Below are positions 42,952-50,804 of a stretch of 64,000 nt of DNA, in pieces (the first letter of the stretch is position 1; each line of letters starts with the position of its first letter). Source of the DNA: Planctomycetota bacterium (GTDB taxonomy: Bacteria; Planctomycetota; B15-G4; SIAN01); the NCBI GenBank assembly GCA_028289345.1, contig JANQQL010000033.1, positions 1,054,001-1,118,000 of the forward strand, in the 5' to 3' direction. Both the position numbers and the translations under genes were made by a program. Under the pieces are notes generated by a model. It worked only from the letters and a program-made list of their open reading frames with translations, made no database searches and was not told the origin of the DNA.

Positions 42952-43653
42952 TCACGAACTGCTTTCGAGTTTTCCTTCGTTGTTCTTTGGTTCGGCAGGC
43001 GACGATGCTTCGCTCACTGACGATGCTTCGCCTTCTCCCGAGTCGGCGAGGATGCCGCCGAGTTGCTGCCAGCGCTGCTGCAGCAACGGCGCCGCCTCTC
43101 GTCGCTTCTTGTCCGCCGCCGAGAACGCGGGTCCAAATCGCACCCGGATCTTCCCGCGCAAGCGCGGAAGGCTGCGTTGGCGGGGCCAGATTTCGAACGG
43201 CCCGTCCAAGTAGACCGGAACCACTGGGACCTCCGCGCGCGCCGCCAGCATGTGGAAGCCCCCTTTGACGGGCCCCAGTTTGCCGGTGGCAGAACGGGTT
43301 TCCTCGGGAAACACGGCGATGCACCGACCCTCCTGCAAGCTGTCGATCAGCACCCGTGCCGCGCCGTGATCCGCGCCGCCACGCCGCAAAGGCACCGTGG
43401 GAGCGAACCAGGTCAATGTCCGGTACACCCAGCTTTGGCCCAGAGTCGTTCGCGGAGTGAACACTACCGTTCGCGGACAGGCGGCGGCCACCAATGGCGG
43501 GTCGAGGAACGACACGTGGTTGGAGGCCAACAGACACCCGCCGGTCGCCGGGATGTGTTCCTTCCCCGTGACTTCGAGCCGATAGAAAATGAGAAAGATC
43601 AGTTGGACGACACGGCGAAAGAACCGTGTGAGGAGCGCCCTCACCAAGTTCAC
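42952..43653 (-). CDS. 1-acyl-sn-glycerol-3-phosphate acyltransferase (PlsC-like)
   Basis: A 233-residue membrane-associated acyltransferase. An N-terminal hydrophobic helix ('RRVVQLIFLIFYRLEV') precedes the HX4D catalytic motif 'ASNHVSFLDPPLVAA' and the second motif 'AVFPEETRSATGKLGPVKGG' (EETR in place of EGTR), with 'VPVVPVYLDGPFEIW' further on. By family it acylates lysophosphatidic acid in phospholipid synthesis. GTG 43653 overlaps the cmk stop (GTGA). The C-terminal 40 residues are Ser/Glu-rich and probably disordered. Some homologues in cmk-linked positions act on other acyl acceptors, so the name is at family level. Confidence 0.88.
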   Translation of the reverse strand: MNLVRALLTRFFRRVVQLIFLIFYRLEVTGKEHIPATGGCLLASNHVSFLDPPLVAAACPRTVVFTPRTTLGQSWVYRTLTWFAPTVPLRRGGADHGAARVLIDSLQEGRCIAVFPEETRSATGKLGPVKGGFHMLAARAEVPVVPVYLDGPFEIWPRQRSLPRLRGKIRVRFGPAFSAADKKRREAAPLLQQRWQQLGGILADSGEGEASSVSEASSPAEPKNNEGKLESSS

Positions 43654-44306
43654 GTCGTGACGACCTCGACGATGAGAGACACGACCTCTTGCTCCGTCAT
43701 TCCGGTCGTGTCCACCACCCGGGCTCCTTCGGGAATTGTCAGGGGGGCCACGGTGCGTTGCGAGTCCTGGCGGTCGCGTCTTTCGATGCGCTCCATCCAG
43801 TCTTGCAAAGTTCCGTCGCCTTCCTGCGCTTGTCGCCGCCGAGCCCGCTCTTCGAGAGTCGCATCCAGGTAGAACCGATGCCGCGCCCCGGGAAACACGT
43901 GAGAGCCGATGTCTCGGCCGTCGATGACCACGCCATGTGGTTCCGCATTCCCCTGGATCAGCTTGCCGGTCACTTCGCGTTGCAGTTTCACCATGGCTTC
44001 GCGCACGGCGCCCATGGCAGAAACCCGCGAGACCGACTCAGTCACTTCCTTGCTTCGTAGTCCGGAAGTGACGTCCCGGTCACCGAGGTACACCTGCCCC
44101 CCGACTCCCATCGACAATTCCAGCCTCGGAAGCAACTCGCGAACCTTGTCTTCCGTCCAGGTGGCGACGTTCGGGTGCACTTCCTGAAACGCCAGGGTGA
44201 CGGCTCGGTACATGGCCCCGGTGTCGAGGTAGGAGTATCCGAGCTTCCCGGCGACTCTCCGTGCGACCGAACTCTTGCCGGCCCCCGCAGGGCCGTCAAT
44301 GGCCAC
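43650..44306 (-). CDS. cmk: (d)CMP kinase
   Basis: A 218-residue cytidylate kinase. The P-loop is 'IDGPAGAGKSSVARRVAG', followed by 'LDTGAMYRAVTLAF', 'VVIDGRDIGSHVFPGARHRF' (the GRDIG motif) and the lid region 'TLEERARRRQAQEGDG'. It phosphorylates CMP and dCMP. GTG 44306 is the only standard start; the chain begins just two residues before the P-loop strand, and an in-frame stop lies 14 codons upstream, with 'EDLEHWI' readable before the GTG but no start codon for it. It is followed by the PlsC-like gene (GTGA overlap) and rpsA. Confidence 0.95.
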   Translation of the reverse strand: MAIDGPAGAGKSSVARRVAGKLGYSYLDTGAMYRAVTLAFQEVHPNVATWTEDKVRELLPRLELSMGVGGQVYLGDRDVTSGLRSKEVTESVSRVSAMGAVREAMVKLQREVTGKLIQGNAEPHGVVIDGRDIGSHVFPGARHRFYLDATLEERARRRQAQEGDGTLQDWMERIERRDRQDSQRTVAPLTIPEGARVVDTTGMTEQEVVSLIVEVVTT

Positions 44307-44396
44307 AATCCAGTGTTCAAGGTCTTCGATGAAGCTGTTCCTGGGTCATCCCAAAAGGGGGCAGGATACCCCGCCCCTGGGCAGCGAAGCAACGAA

Positions 44397-44436
44397 GACT
44401 CCCGGGGGACCCGCCGGAGAGTCCCCGGTTGGGGAC
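44397..44436 (-). promoter_or_regulatory. overlapping hairpins before cmk
   Basis: Two perfect inverted repeats share bases: GACTC/GAGTC at 44397-44423 (with inner CCGG pairs) and GTCCCC/GGGGAC with a four-base loop at 44421-44436. Because 44421-44423 belong to both, only one can form at a time. No T-run follows, so neither is a standard terminator. Confidence 0.3.
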
Positions 44437-44552
44437 CCGATCGGCCCGAGTCAGACCTCCCGCGATATCGACCACCACCCGGGACTCGTTGACGGGAGCG
44501 CGCGTCGAGAAGGAGACCGGTGCCTCGCCAAAAGGCCCATTCGAGGGATCTG

Positions 44553-45239
44553 CTAGGCGCGAGTCGGGCCGGGGGGCGGCCGAAATTCCCGCCCCACTCC
44601 GTCCAGCCCCGCCTCCCGAATCCCTTCGGCGCCAAGGAAGAGGAACCGGGATTCCTCATAGAACGGAGGGAGGACCAGGAGTTCGCGCCCCTCGCCGAAG
44701 TCGACTCGTTCGGCCCGGTGGACATGGCCGCACACCAGTGCCGAAGGCCCGGCGGAGTCTGCGAAGCGAGCGCGGACGGCCTCGGCAACGATTTGCATCC
44801 GGGCCGAGGGCTTGCCAGCGATGGCCTGGACCGACGCCTTGCGCAGCCGTCGAGCCAGGCGCAAAGCCATCGAGCGAGGCAGGCTGCGGGCGAACCAGCG
44901 CAGGGGCCAAGAGCGGATCACCCGCTTGAAGCATTGGTAGGACACGTCCTGGGTCAGCAGCTGGTCACCATGAATCAAATGCAGCACAGTCCCCTCCAAG
45001 TCGACGTCGATCTCGTCGGGGCCGAGGGTGATTCCCAGGTCGGCGGCGGCTCGCTGCCCCAGATTGAAGTCGCGGTTTCCGGGCAGGAAAACGATCTTCA
45101 ATCCGCGGCTCGAGGCATCACGCAAGGACTGGAACAGCTGCTGGAACTCCTCCAGGACCAGCAGAGCATCTGAGGTCCACACGTCGAACACGTCGCCGAG
45201 CAAGTACAGGCTTTTCGATCGCTGGGCACACAGCTCCAC
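44553..45239 (-). CDS. lpxH: UDP-2,3-diacylglucosamine hydrolase-like metallophosphoesterase (start uncertain)
   Basis: A calcineurin-type phosphoesterase of the LpxH family, which cleaves UDP-2,3-diacylglucosamine in lipid A synthesis. Metal motifs visible are 'LYLLGDVFDVW', 'VFLPGNRDFN', 'LHLIHGDQL' and 'ALVCGHVHRAE'. From GTG 45239 the chain is 228 residues and lacks the first metal motif. That motif, 'AADLHLTPGD', is encoded in frame just upstream (about 45300-45270), but no ATG, GTG or TTG lies between it and the preceding in-frame TGA. The true start is therefore probably a non-canonical codon such as ATC 45356 or ACG 45359, inside the end of the response-regulator gene. GTG 45239 is given as the conventional limit. 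Confidence 0.8.
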   Translation of the reverse strand: MELCAQRSKSLYLLGDVFDVWTSDALLVLEEFQQLFQSLRDASSRGLKIVFLPGNRDFNLGQRAAADLGITLGPDEIDVDLEGTVLHLIHGDQLLTQDVSYQCFKRVIRSWPLRWFARSLPRSMALRLARRLRKASVQAIAGKPSARMQIVAEAVRARFADSAGPSALVCGHVHRAERVDFGEGRELLVLPPFYEESRFLFLGAEGIREAGLDGVGREFRPPPGPTRA

Positions 45240-45342
45240 CAGAGCCCGCGCTCTTTCGAGCCCGGCCGAGTCGCCAGGAGTCAGGTGGAGATCGGCGGCA
45301 AACGCGGCGGACCAGGGCCGATCGTCTGGCTGCTTGGATGGA

Positions 45343-46728
45343 TCAGAGGTCGAGATCGTAGTCTCTCAGCTTTTCCCACAAGTTCTTGCGGCTGATGCCC
45401 AAAAGCTTGGCCGCCTGGGCGCGATGGCCGCGAGTGAGTTTGAGGACCATGCGGATGTGGTCTTTCTCTGCGTCCTCGACCACTTCTTTCAGAGTGTCGA
45501 CGCGCCCCCCCACCTTGCTCGCCGAGCGAAACTCACCGGACGGCGGAAGCAAGTGCTCCTTCTTCAAGAACCGGGCCTCTCCTGCCAGGGCGATGCCTCG
45601 TTCGATCGCGTGCTCGAGTTCCCGAACGTTCCCCGGCCACGCGTACTTGATCAGCTCCTCCATGATCTTGGGCTTGATCTCGTAGGGACGTCCGCCGCCA
45701 TGACGTCGAATGAAGTGCTCGGCGAGCAGCGGGACGTCGTCCGGACGATCGCGCAGCGGGGGCAGCTTCAGGGTCACCACGTTGAGCCGATAGTAGAGGT
45801 CCTCGCGGAACTCGTCCTTCGAGACCAGCTCGGCAAGATCCTTCTTGGTGGCGGTGACCAGTCGGATGTCTACCTTGATGCGCGATTCACCGCCGACTCG
45901 CTCGATGGTCTTTTCCTGAATGGCGCGTAGCAGCTTGACCTGGGCGGTCAGTTCCAGGTCGTCCACGTCGTCGAGAAACAAGGTTCCCTGGTGAGCCAGC
46001 TCGAAGCGTCCCTTGCGAGCTTTGCGGGCATCGGTGAACGCGCCTTTCTCGTGACCGAACAGCTCGGCTTCGATCAGGGTTTCGGGAAGCGACGCACAGG
46101 ACAGTGGCATGAAGGTGCGATCGGAGCGAGGGCTGTGATCATGAATCGCCCGCGCCACCACTTCCTTCCCCGTGCCGCTCTCACCCTCGATCAACACCGA
46201 AGCATCGGCCTTCGCCACCCGCTGAATGGTGCTGACCACTTCGCGCATGACCCGGGACTGCCCGATGATCGACTCGAACCCTTCAAACCGCCCGAGCTTC
46301 TCCTTCAGGTGGAGATTGTCATGCTCCAGTTGCTTCAAGCGGGCGATGCGGCCGACGTGCTCGAGCATCTCTTCATTGAGGAACGGCTTGACCACGTAGT
46401 GGTAGGCGCCGGCGCGCAACGCCTCCACCGCGGACTCGATGGTGCCGTATCCGGTGATCAGGATCACTTCGGTCGAAGGACGCTTCTCTCGCGAGCGATG
46501 CAGGAGTTCCATCCCGCCACAGCCCGGTAGCCGAATGTCGGACACGATCACGTCGAACACACGGTGATCGATGAGGGACCGCGCCTCACTACCATCCTTC
46601 ACCGCCAGGACGCGATGCCCTTCCGATTCCAGGTCATCGCAAAGAGTGACGCGAATCGACTCTTCATCCTCCACCAGGAGGATGTCCAGCGCCAACGGCT
46701 CATCGGCCACATTCTTGTCGGAGTTCAA
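45343..46728 (-). CDS. sigma54-dependent response regulator (NtrC family)
   Basis: A 461-residue regulator. The receiver domain is intact: acidic pair 'LLVEDEESIR', phospho-acceptor Asp in 'VIVSDIRLPGCGG', Thr in 'LITGYGT' and Lys in 'YHYVVKPFLNEE'. The AAA+ domain has Walker A 'IEGESGTGKEVVARAIH', the sigma54-contact loop 'GHEKGAFTDARK' (GAFTDA variant) and Walker B 'GTLFLDDVDDLELT', where the usual Glu is Asp. A Fis-type HTH ends the protein ('GHRAQAAKLLGISRKNLWEK'). The start is taken as TTG 46728, with GAGGAG eight bases upstream; a TTG at 46770 is less likely. No cognate kinase is adjacent. It sits upstream of lpxH, whose frame begins within its 3' end. Confidence 0.9.
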   Translation of the reverse strand: MNSDKNVADEPLALDILLVEDEESIRVTLCDDLESEGHRVLAVKDGSEARSLIDHRVFDVIVSDIRLPGCGGMELLHRSREKRPSTEVILITGYGTIESAVEALRAGAYHYVVKPFLNEEMLEHVGRIARLKQLEHDNLHLKEKLGRFEGFESIIGQSRVMREVVSTIQRVAKADASVLIEGESGTGKEVVARAIHDHSPRSDRTFMPLSCASLPETLIEAELFGHEKGAFTDARKARKGRFELAHQGTLFLDDVDDLELTAQVKLLRAIQEKTIERVGGESRIKVDIRLVTATKKDLAELVSKDEFREDLYYRLNVVTLKLPPLRDRPDDVPLLAEHFIRRHGGGRPYEIKPKIMEELIKYAWPGNVRELEHAIERGIALAGEARFLKKEHLLPPSGEFRSASKVGGRVDTLKEVVEDAEKDHIRMVLKLTRGHRAQAAKLLGISRKNLWEKLRDYDLDL

Positions 46729-47127
46729 TGGTTCAGCTCCTCGAAGGGGGGGACCGATCTTCCAGGGCAAGTGTTCTCAGTCCCTCTCCACGATCGCGAC
46801 GTACCTTGGAGCGAGACTCGAGTGACAAAAGACTAGCCGAGAAGAGTGCCGACCGGAAAGCCCCGTTCTCCCTCGCGACAGTCTTGACAGCCCTCGCGGG
46901 TCGTTCCACAAGGCCTCGATGGGCCGCTCGAGAGATCTTCGTTTCCGCCGAGGAGTCCGACCAGGTCGGTGGATCCGTCGAAGATTCGAAGAGCAAGGCG
47001 AAAAGAGCCGACCGGGCGCTGGAAGAGTCTCAAACGGTCAGCGGAGAACGCAACGAAACGCGGATTCGCGGTCCGGGTCTGCACCTGCCTGGCTCATCCC
47101 TGCGACGGCCTTCGTGAGTCAACCGGG
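46729..47127. other. 399-base intergenic region, no gene seen
   Basis: The space between the FemAB-like gene and the response regulator shows no convincing coding sequence, terminator or repeat. It should contain the promoter of the response regulator; no sigma54-type GG-N10-GC element was recognised. Confidence 0.5.
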
Positions 47128-48258
47128 CTAGGGGACCAGGCGCAGCAACCATGGCCCGAATCCTCGGGCCAACGGTGCCGGCAGGTTCTGGATGATCTTC
47201 TTGGGCAAGGAGAAGGCTGGATTGGACGGGTTGATGGACGGCACTTCCTGGCCCACCCCCAGCACATAGCGATAGGCCAACGGACGCGGCTCGAAGCCCA
47301 TGTTCTTCTTGAATCGGTAGGGTCCGGTGTCGACCCGGCTGCGTCCGAAGTCGAAGGTCTTCCAGCGCTCTTCCGCGGCGATGCACATCAGTTTCCAGTA
47401 GGCGAAGTTGGAGGCGCCCATGCGATCCGCCGCGGGCAGCGAGCCGGAGTAGTACGGGTTGAAGACCTCCCCGTGGCAGAACGACATCACCGACATGACC
47501 ACTTCGCCCTCGCGAAGCACCGAGTGCAGGCGACATCGATTGCCAGGAAACGCCAGCAATCGCTGAAAGTATTCCAAGGAGTGGGCGGGCGATCCCAGCT
47601 TCTGCTTGTTCATCACGAATAGTTCGTGGAACCGGGCCACGTGCTGGGGATCCTCGACGAACTCCAGCCCGTGGCGATCGCGAGCCTGACGGGTGGTCGC
47701 CCGAGATTTCCGAGGAATCGACGCCAGGCAATCCTCGGGGTCTTCGGGGGACTCTTTCCAAAACGTCGTGTAGAGATCGGTCCCGGGCAGATCCCCGGGA
47801 GGCGCGTCCTGGCAGCGCAACTCCGCGAATCGGTAGCCGTCTTGCTCCACCCAGGACTTGACTCGATCGATCAGGGCTTCGGTCGCCGCCTCACTCGCCG
47901 AGACGGGTCCGCCGTACACGGCATAGGGAACAGACACCAGCGCTTTTCCGGAAAGCGGAGACCGGGTTTCAAACAGCGGCAGCACCCCCACTCTTCGACC
48001 GGCTTGGCGTGCTTCGAGGTAGCGTGGGCGATGGCCATAGAATCGCCGCACCAGGTCCCGCCAGAAGGTCATGTGGAACAGAGTGCCACCGGGCTGGCTC
48101 TCGACGAACTCGTCCCAGCCGTGACCCGGATCGTCGACGGGAAGCTCGGTCACCACGACCGGAGCAGCAGGCACCATGGAAGACGGCTCAGCCGCGTTGG
48201 GTGTGTTCTTCGACTTCTCGGTGCTGGTTGACGTCGGCATCGGCGGCATCGTGGTCAT
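47128..48258 (-). CDS. FemAB/GNAT-type aminoacyl- or acyltransferase (PEP-CTERM/XrtA-associated type)
   Basis: A 376-residue protein of the FemAB-related group found with exosortase systems. Two GNAT-like halves are visible: 'GGTLFHMTFWRDLVRRFYGH' with 'VGVLPLFETRSPLSGKALVS' and 'YAVYGGPVS', then 'SIPRKSRATTRQARDRHGLE', 'PYYSGSLPAADRMGASNFAYW' region and 'FDFGRSRVDTGPYRFKKNMG'. A Pro/Thr-rich N-terminal 35 residues is probably disordered. ATG 48258 has AAGGAG upstream and lies 71 bases inside the preceding glycosyltransferase gene. By association it modifies an exopolysaccharide or its anchor; the exosortase genes are 13 kb away on the same strand. Confidence 0.82.
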   Translation of the reverse strand: MTTMPPMPTSTSTEKSKNTPNAAEPSSMVPAAPVVVTELPVDDPGHGWDEFVESQPGGTLFHMTFWRDLVRRFYGHRPRYLEARQAGRRVGVLPLFETRSPLSGKALVSVPYAVYGGPVSASEAATEALIDRVKSWVEQDGYRFAELRCQDAPPGDLPGTDLYTTFWKESPEDPEDCLASIPRKSRATTRQARDRHGLEFVEDPQHVARFHELFVMNKQKLGSPAHSLEYFQRLLAFPGNRCRLHSVLREGEVVMSVMSFCHGEVFNPYYSGSLPAADRMGASNFAYWKLMCIAAEERWKTFDFGRSRVDTGPYRFKKNMGFEPRPLAYRYVLGVGQEVPSINPSNPAFSLPKKIIQNLPAPLARGFGPWLLRLVP

Positions 48259-49294
48259 CTCCCTCTCCTTCCCTGGCTTCGGCTTTCGGCCCGGGATTCT
48301 TCAATCCCTTCAGGAGAGGTCCGGTCCCTTCGGCGATGCGCCCCACTCGGTAGTCCTTCAGGTTGCGTCCCTGAGTGAAGATGATGATTTCCGCGACCAG
48401 CCCGATGAAGAAGGTTTGCACCCCCAACACCATGAGCAACACGCCGAGCACCAGCGTGGTCCGATTCTTCAGCCGGGTGGATGGTTCGTCCCCCCCGAGC
48501 ATGAACTCGATCAAGAGATAAGTGCACAGGGACACACCCAGCAAGAACACCGTGCCCCCCGCCAACCCGAAGAACCGCAACGGCTTGCGAGTGAATCGGG
48601 TCAGGAACAGCAACGCGGCGATGTCCAGCAAACGGCGCAGGTACACACCGAAACCGAACACCCCGAAGCGCCCCTTCTCTTTGACGTGGCGCACCGCCAC
48701 TTCGGCCACCTCGTACCCCGCTCGATGAGCGAGCACCGGCAAGAAGCGATACATGTCGCCTTGCACGTGCACTTCCTGAGCCACTCGCCGTTTCATGGCG
48801 CGCATCAGGCAGTTCAGGTCGTGGACCCGAACCCGGGTCAGCCAACGCATCAAAGTGTTGAAGATCACCGACTGCAGGCGATTCGTGATCGAGTCCACCC
48901 GCGGTTTGCGCCAGCAGGTCACCACGTCGGCGCCGCGATGCTCGATCGCGTCGAGCACGTGCTGCACGTCCCGCGGATCGGACTGGATGTAGGGCGGGAG
49001 GGACAGGACGATTCGCCCGCGGGCGATCTTGAACCCAGCCGCCAGGGCAATCGATTCACCGAACGGTTGGTTGAACTTGATCAGCCGTACGCTTCGATTC
49101 TTGGGTCGCCGCCGCCCCAGGTCTTCGAACAGGGTGTCTGAAGTGCCGTCCAGGACGAACACGAATTCGTAGCTGATGCCTCGCTCTTCGAACTGGTTGC
49201 CGTACTGCTCGAGAATCTCCTCGAACTCGACGGAGCTGTCCTGCACCGGGACGACGACGGTCAGATCGCGTTCTTCGGGACGGTTGTCAGCCAC
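48188..49294 (-). CDS. GT2 glycosyltransferase, DPM1/ArnC type (1)
   Basis: A 368-residue inverting glycosyltransferase. The GT-A domain has 'LTVVVPVQDSSVEFEEILEQ', 'YEFVFVLDGTSDTLFEDLG', 'FGESIALAAGFKIARGRIV' and 'LSLPPYIQSDPRDVQHVLD'; the usual DAD metal motif is altered to 'LPPYIQSDP', so metal binding may differ. Two transmembrane helices follow ('LAGGTVFLLGVSLCTYLLIE' and 'VLGVLLMVLGVQTFFIGLV'), then an acidic, His-containing tail. GTG 49294 with GGAGGA seven bases upstream is preferred to ATG 49315. Family members use polyprenyl phosphate or make lipid-linked sugars. It overlaps the second DPM1-like gene by eight bases. Confidence 0.87.
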   Translation of the reverse strand: MADNRPEERDLTVVVPVQDSSVEFEEILEQYGNQFEERGISYEFVFVLDGTSDTLFEDLGRRRPKNRSVRLIKFNQPFGESIALAAGFKIARGRIVLSLPPYIQSDPRDVQHVLDAIEHRGADVVTCWRKPRVDSITNRLQSVIFNTLMRWLTRVRVHDLNCLMRAMKRRVAQEVHVQGDMYRFLPVLAHRAGYEVAEVAVRHVKEKGRFGVFGFGVYLRRLLDIAALLFLTRFTRKPLRFFGLAGGTVFLLGVSLCTYLLIEFMLGGDEPSTRLKNRTTLVLGVLLMVLGVQTFFIGLVAEIIIFTQGRNLKDYRVGRIAEGTGPLLKGLKNPGPKAEAREGEGDDHDAADADVNQHREVEEHTQRG

Positions 49295-50291
49295 GGGCCG
49301 TTCCTCCCCGAGCATCCAGCACCGTGAAGAGCTGTTTCATCTGGGTGTCGCCGGTCCGATTCACGAGTTCGCAAAGAAATCCAAGGCTGAGCAATGTGGT
49401 CGCCAAGTAGAGGCCCAACCCCATGATGGCCGGAAACACGATGGTCGGGTACTCGGCTTCTTCGCGGGCACCCTCATCGGCGATTTGCGTCGGCCCCACG
49501 GTGATCTCCGGCAAGTTGATGTTGCCGCTCAGAAGAATTGCCGAAACCAAGAGAAGCGCCATCACCGAGACCCGTCCGAACCAATGCAGCGGGCGAAAAG
49601 CGAAGTGGACCAGCAACTGCAGCAGCACGATGTCGCTCACCACTCGGTAGATCCGTCCCATGCCGTACTTGGACTCCCCAAAACGGCGCGGGTGATGCTT
49701 CACCTCGACTTCGGCGACCCGAGCTCCCATGGACTTCGCGAATGCGGGCAAGTAGCGATGCATGTCGGAGTAGAGCGGGACGCGCTGCAAGAACTCGGCG
49801 CGGTACGCCTTCAGGGTGCAGCCGAAGTCGTGCAGCTTGACGCCGCTCACCCAGCTCAGGATCGCATTCGCCGCGACCGAGGGAACTCGGCGACTCACGA
49901 AGCGGTCTTTGCGATCCCGTCGCCAGCCACTCACCACGTCGTAGCCGTCGTCCAACTTGGCAATCAACTTCGGAATATCCGTCGGGTCGTTCTGCAAGTC
50001 CGCGTCCATGGCCACAATGTATTTGCCCCGGGCGTTCTCGATGCCCGCACACAATGCCGCGGTTTGCCCCGCGTTGTGGACCAATTGAACGACCCGAACC
50101 CGGGCGTCCAAATGCAGGATCTCTTCCAGGCGGACCGGAGTGCTGTCGGTCGATCCGTCATCGACGAACAGAATCTCGAAGGAGCGATCTTGTCCGACCA
50201 AGACATGGTGAAGCGCCCGTGCCAAAGGCAGCACGGAGTCTTCTTCGTTGTAGGTAGGGATGACGACCGTGAGCTCGGGATGAGTGGTCAA
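49287..50291 (-). CDS. GT2 glycosyltransferase, DPM1/ArnC type (2)
   Basis: A 334-residue polyprenyl-phosphate glycosyltransferase homologue: 'LTVVIPTYNEEDSVLPLAR', 'FEILFVDDGSTDSTPVRLEE', 'QTAALCAGIENARGKYIVA', 'MDADLQNDPTDIPKLIAKL' (canonical DAD) and 'HDFGCTLKAYRAEFLQRV'. Two C-terminal membrane helices frame an extracytoplasmic segment of about 40 residues ('NINLPEITVGPTQIADEGAR' region). TTG 50291 with GAGG upstream is the probable start; the frame is open for 22 more codons without a better one. Unlike its neighbour the metal motif is intact, so the pair may be an active enzyme plus a divergent partner. Confidence 0.88.
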   Translation of the reverse strand: MTTHPELTVVIPTYNEEDSVLPLARALHHVLVGQDRSFEILFVDDGSTDSTPVRLEEILHLDARVRVVQLVHNAGQTAALCAGIENARGKYIVAMDADLQNDPTDIPKLIAKLDDGYDVVSGWRRDRKDRFVSRRVPSVAANAILSWVSGVKLHDFGCTLKAYRAEFLQRVPLYSDMHRYLPAFAKSMGARVAEVEVKHHPRRFGESKYGMGRIYRVVSDIVLLQLLVHFAFRPLHWFGRVSVMALLLVSAILLSGNINLPEITVGPTQIADEGAREEAEYPTIVFPAIMGLGLYLATTLLSLGFLCELVNRTGDTQMKQLFTVLDARGGTARG

Positions 50292-50804
50292 ATCGTTCCT
50301 CGGTCCCAGATCCAACACTCGGGCATGGCCTAGGGGGAACCCTAACAGGACGCGCAAGAAAGTCGGTCGGCGCTTGGTCGGTTCTTTTCGCCCAGTTTCG
50401 GATCCTCGGTCGCGGGGAAATCCACCGATTCACCCGCGCTCCGACGCTCCGGCCTGAACGCAAATCCCTCGACCGCCAGCCGAGGCCTTCTTCCATACGG
50501 CCTGGCACCCTTGCGGGTGGGCCCCTGTCCTGGGCTATCGAGTCGCGGCGCTGCCTTCCTCCAGTCCCTTCGCCGAGTGGGAGACGAGAAACTCTCGGAA
50601 AGAACAGCGGAACCAAGTTGGATAGCCTTGTCTGAGCGGGAGGCAAAACCTTTTGTTTGGGATGCGCCCAGGGGCAAACTGGGGAGAGGGCGTCCCACCG
50701 CGCCAGTCGAGGCGCACGCGCGGAAGCCAGGTGGGTACGTCCCAAGAGGTTGTCACAAAACAACTTGGAATCATTCAGCGCAGCTACCGAGGACTCCTGT
50801 GATC
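50292..50804. other. 513-base divergent intergenic region
   Basis: No gene is supported between the divergent glycosyltransferase and pseudokinase genes. The plus-strand half near the kinase start contains the hairpins listed at 50688-50764; the rest shows no clear element. Promoters for both directions should be here. Confidence 0.5.
50688..50764 (+). promoter_or_regulatory. structured leader before the pseudokinase gene
   Basis: On the plus strand GGG-CGT-CCCACC (50688-50699) pairs with GGTGGG-T-ACG-T-CCC (50730-50743), 12 pairs with two single-base bulges, enclosing GCGCC/GGCGC. A second hairpin GTTGT/ACAAC with a six-base loop follows at 50749-50764, about 40 bases before the start codon. 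There is no T-run, so it is not a terminator; a cis-regulatory leader is possible. Confidence 0.4.

Noticed and set aside
46880-46920. TTGACA at 46885 as a plus-strand promoter
   Set aside because: No acceptable -10 hexamer follows at 16-18 bases and no plus-strand gene lies downstream.
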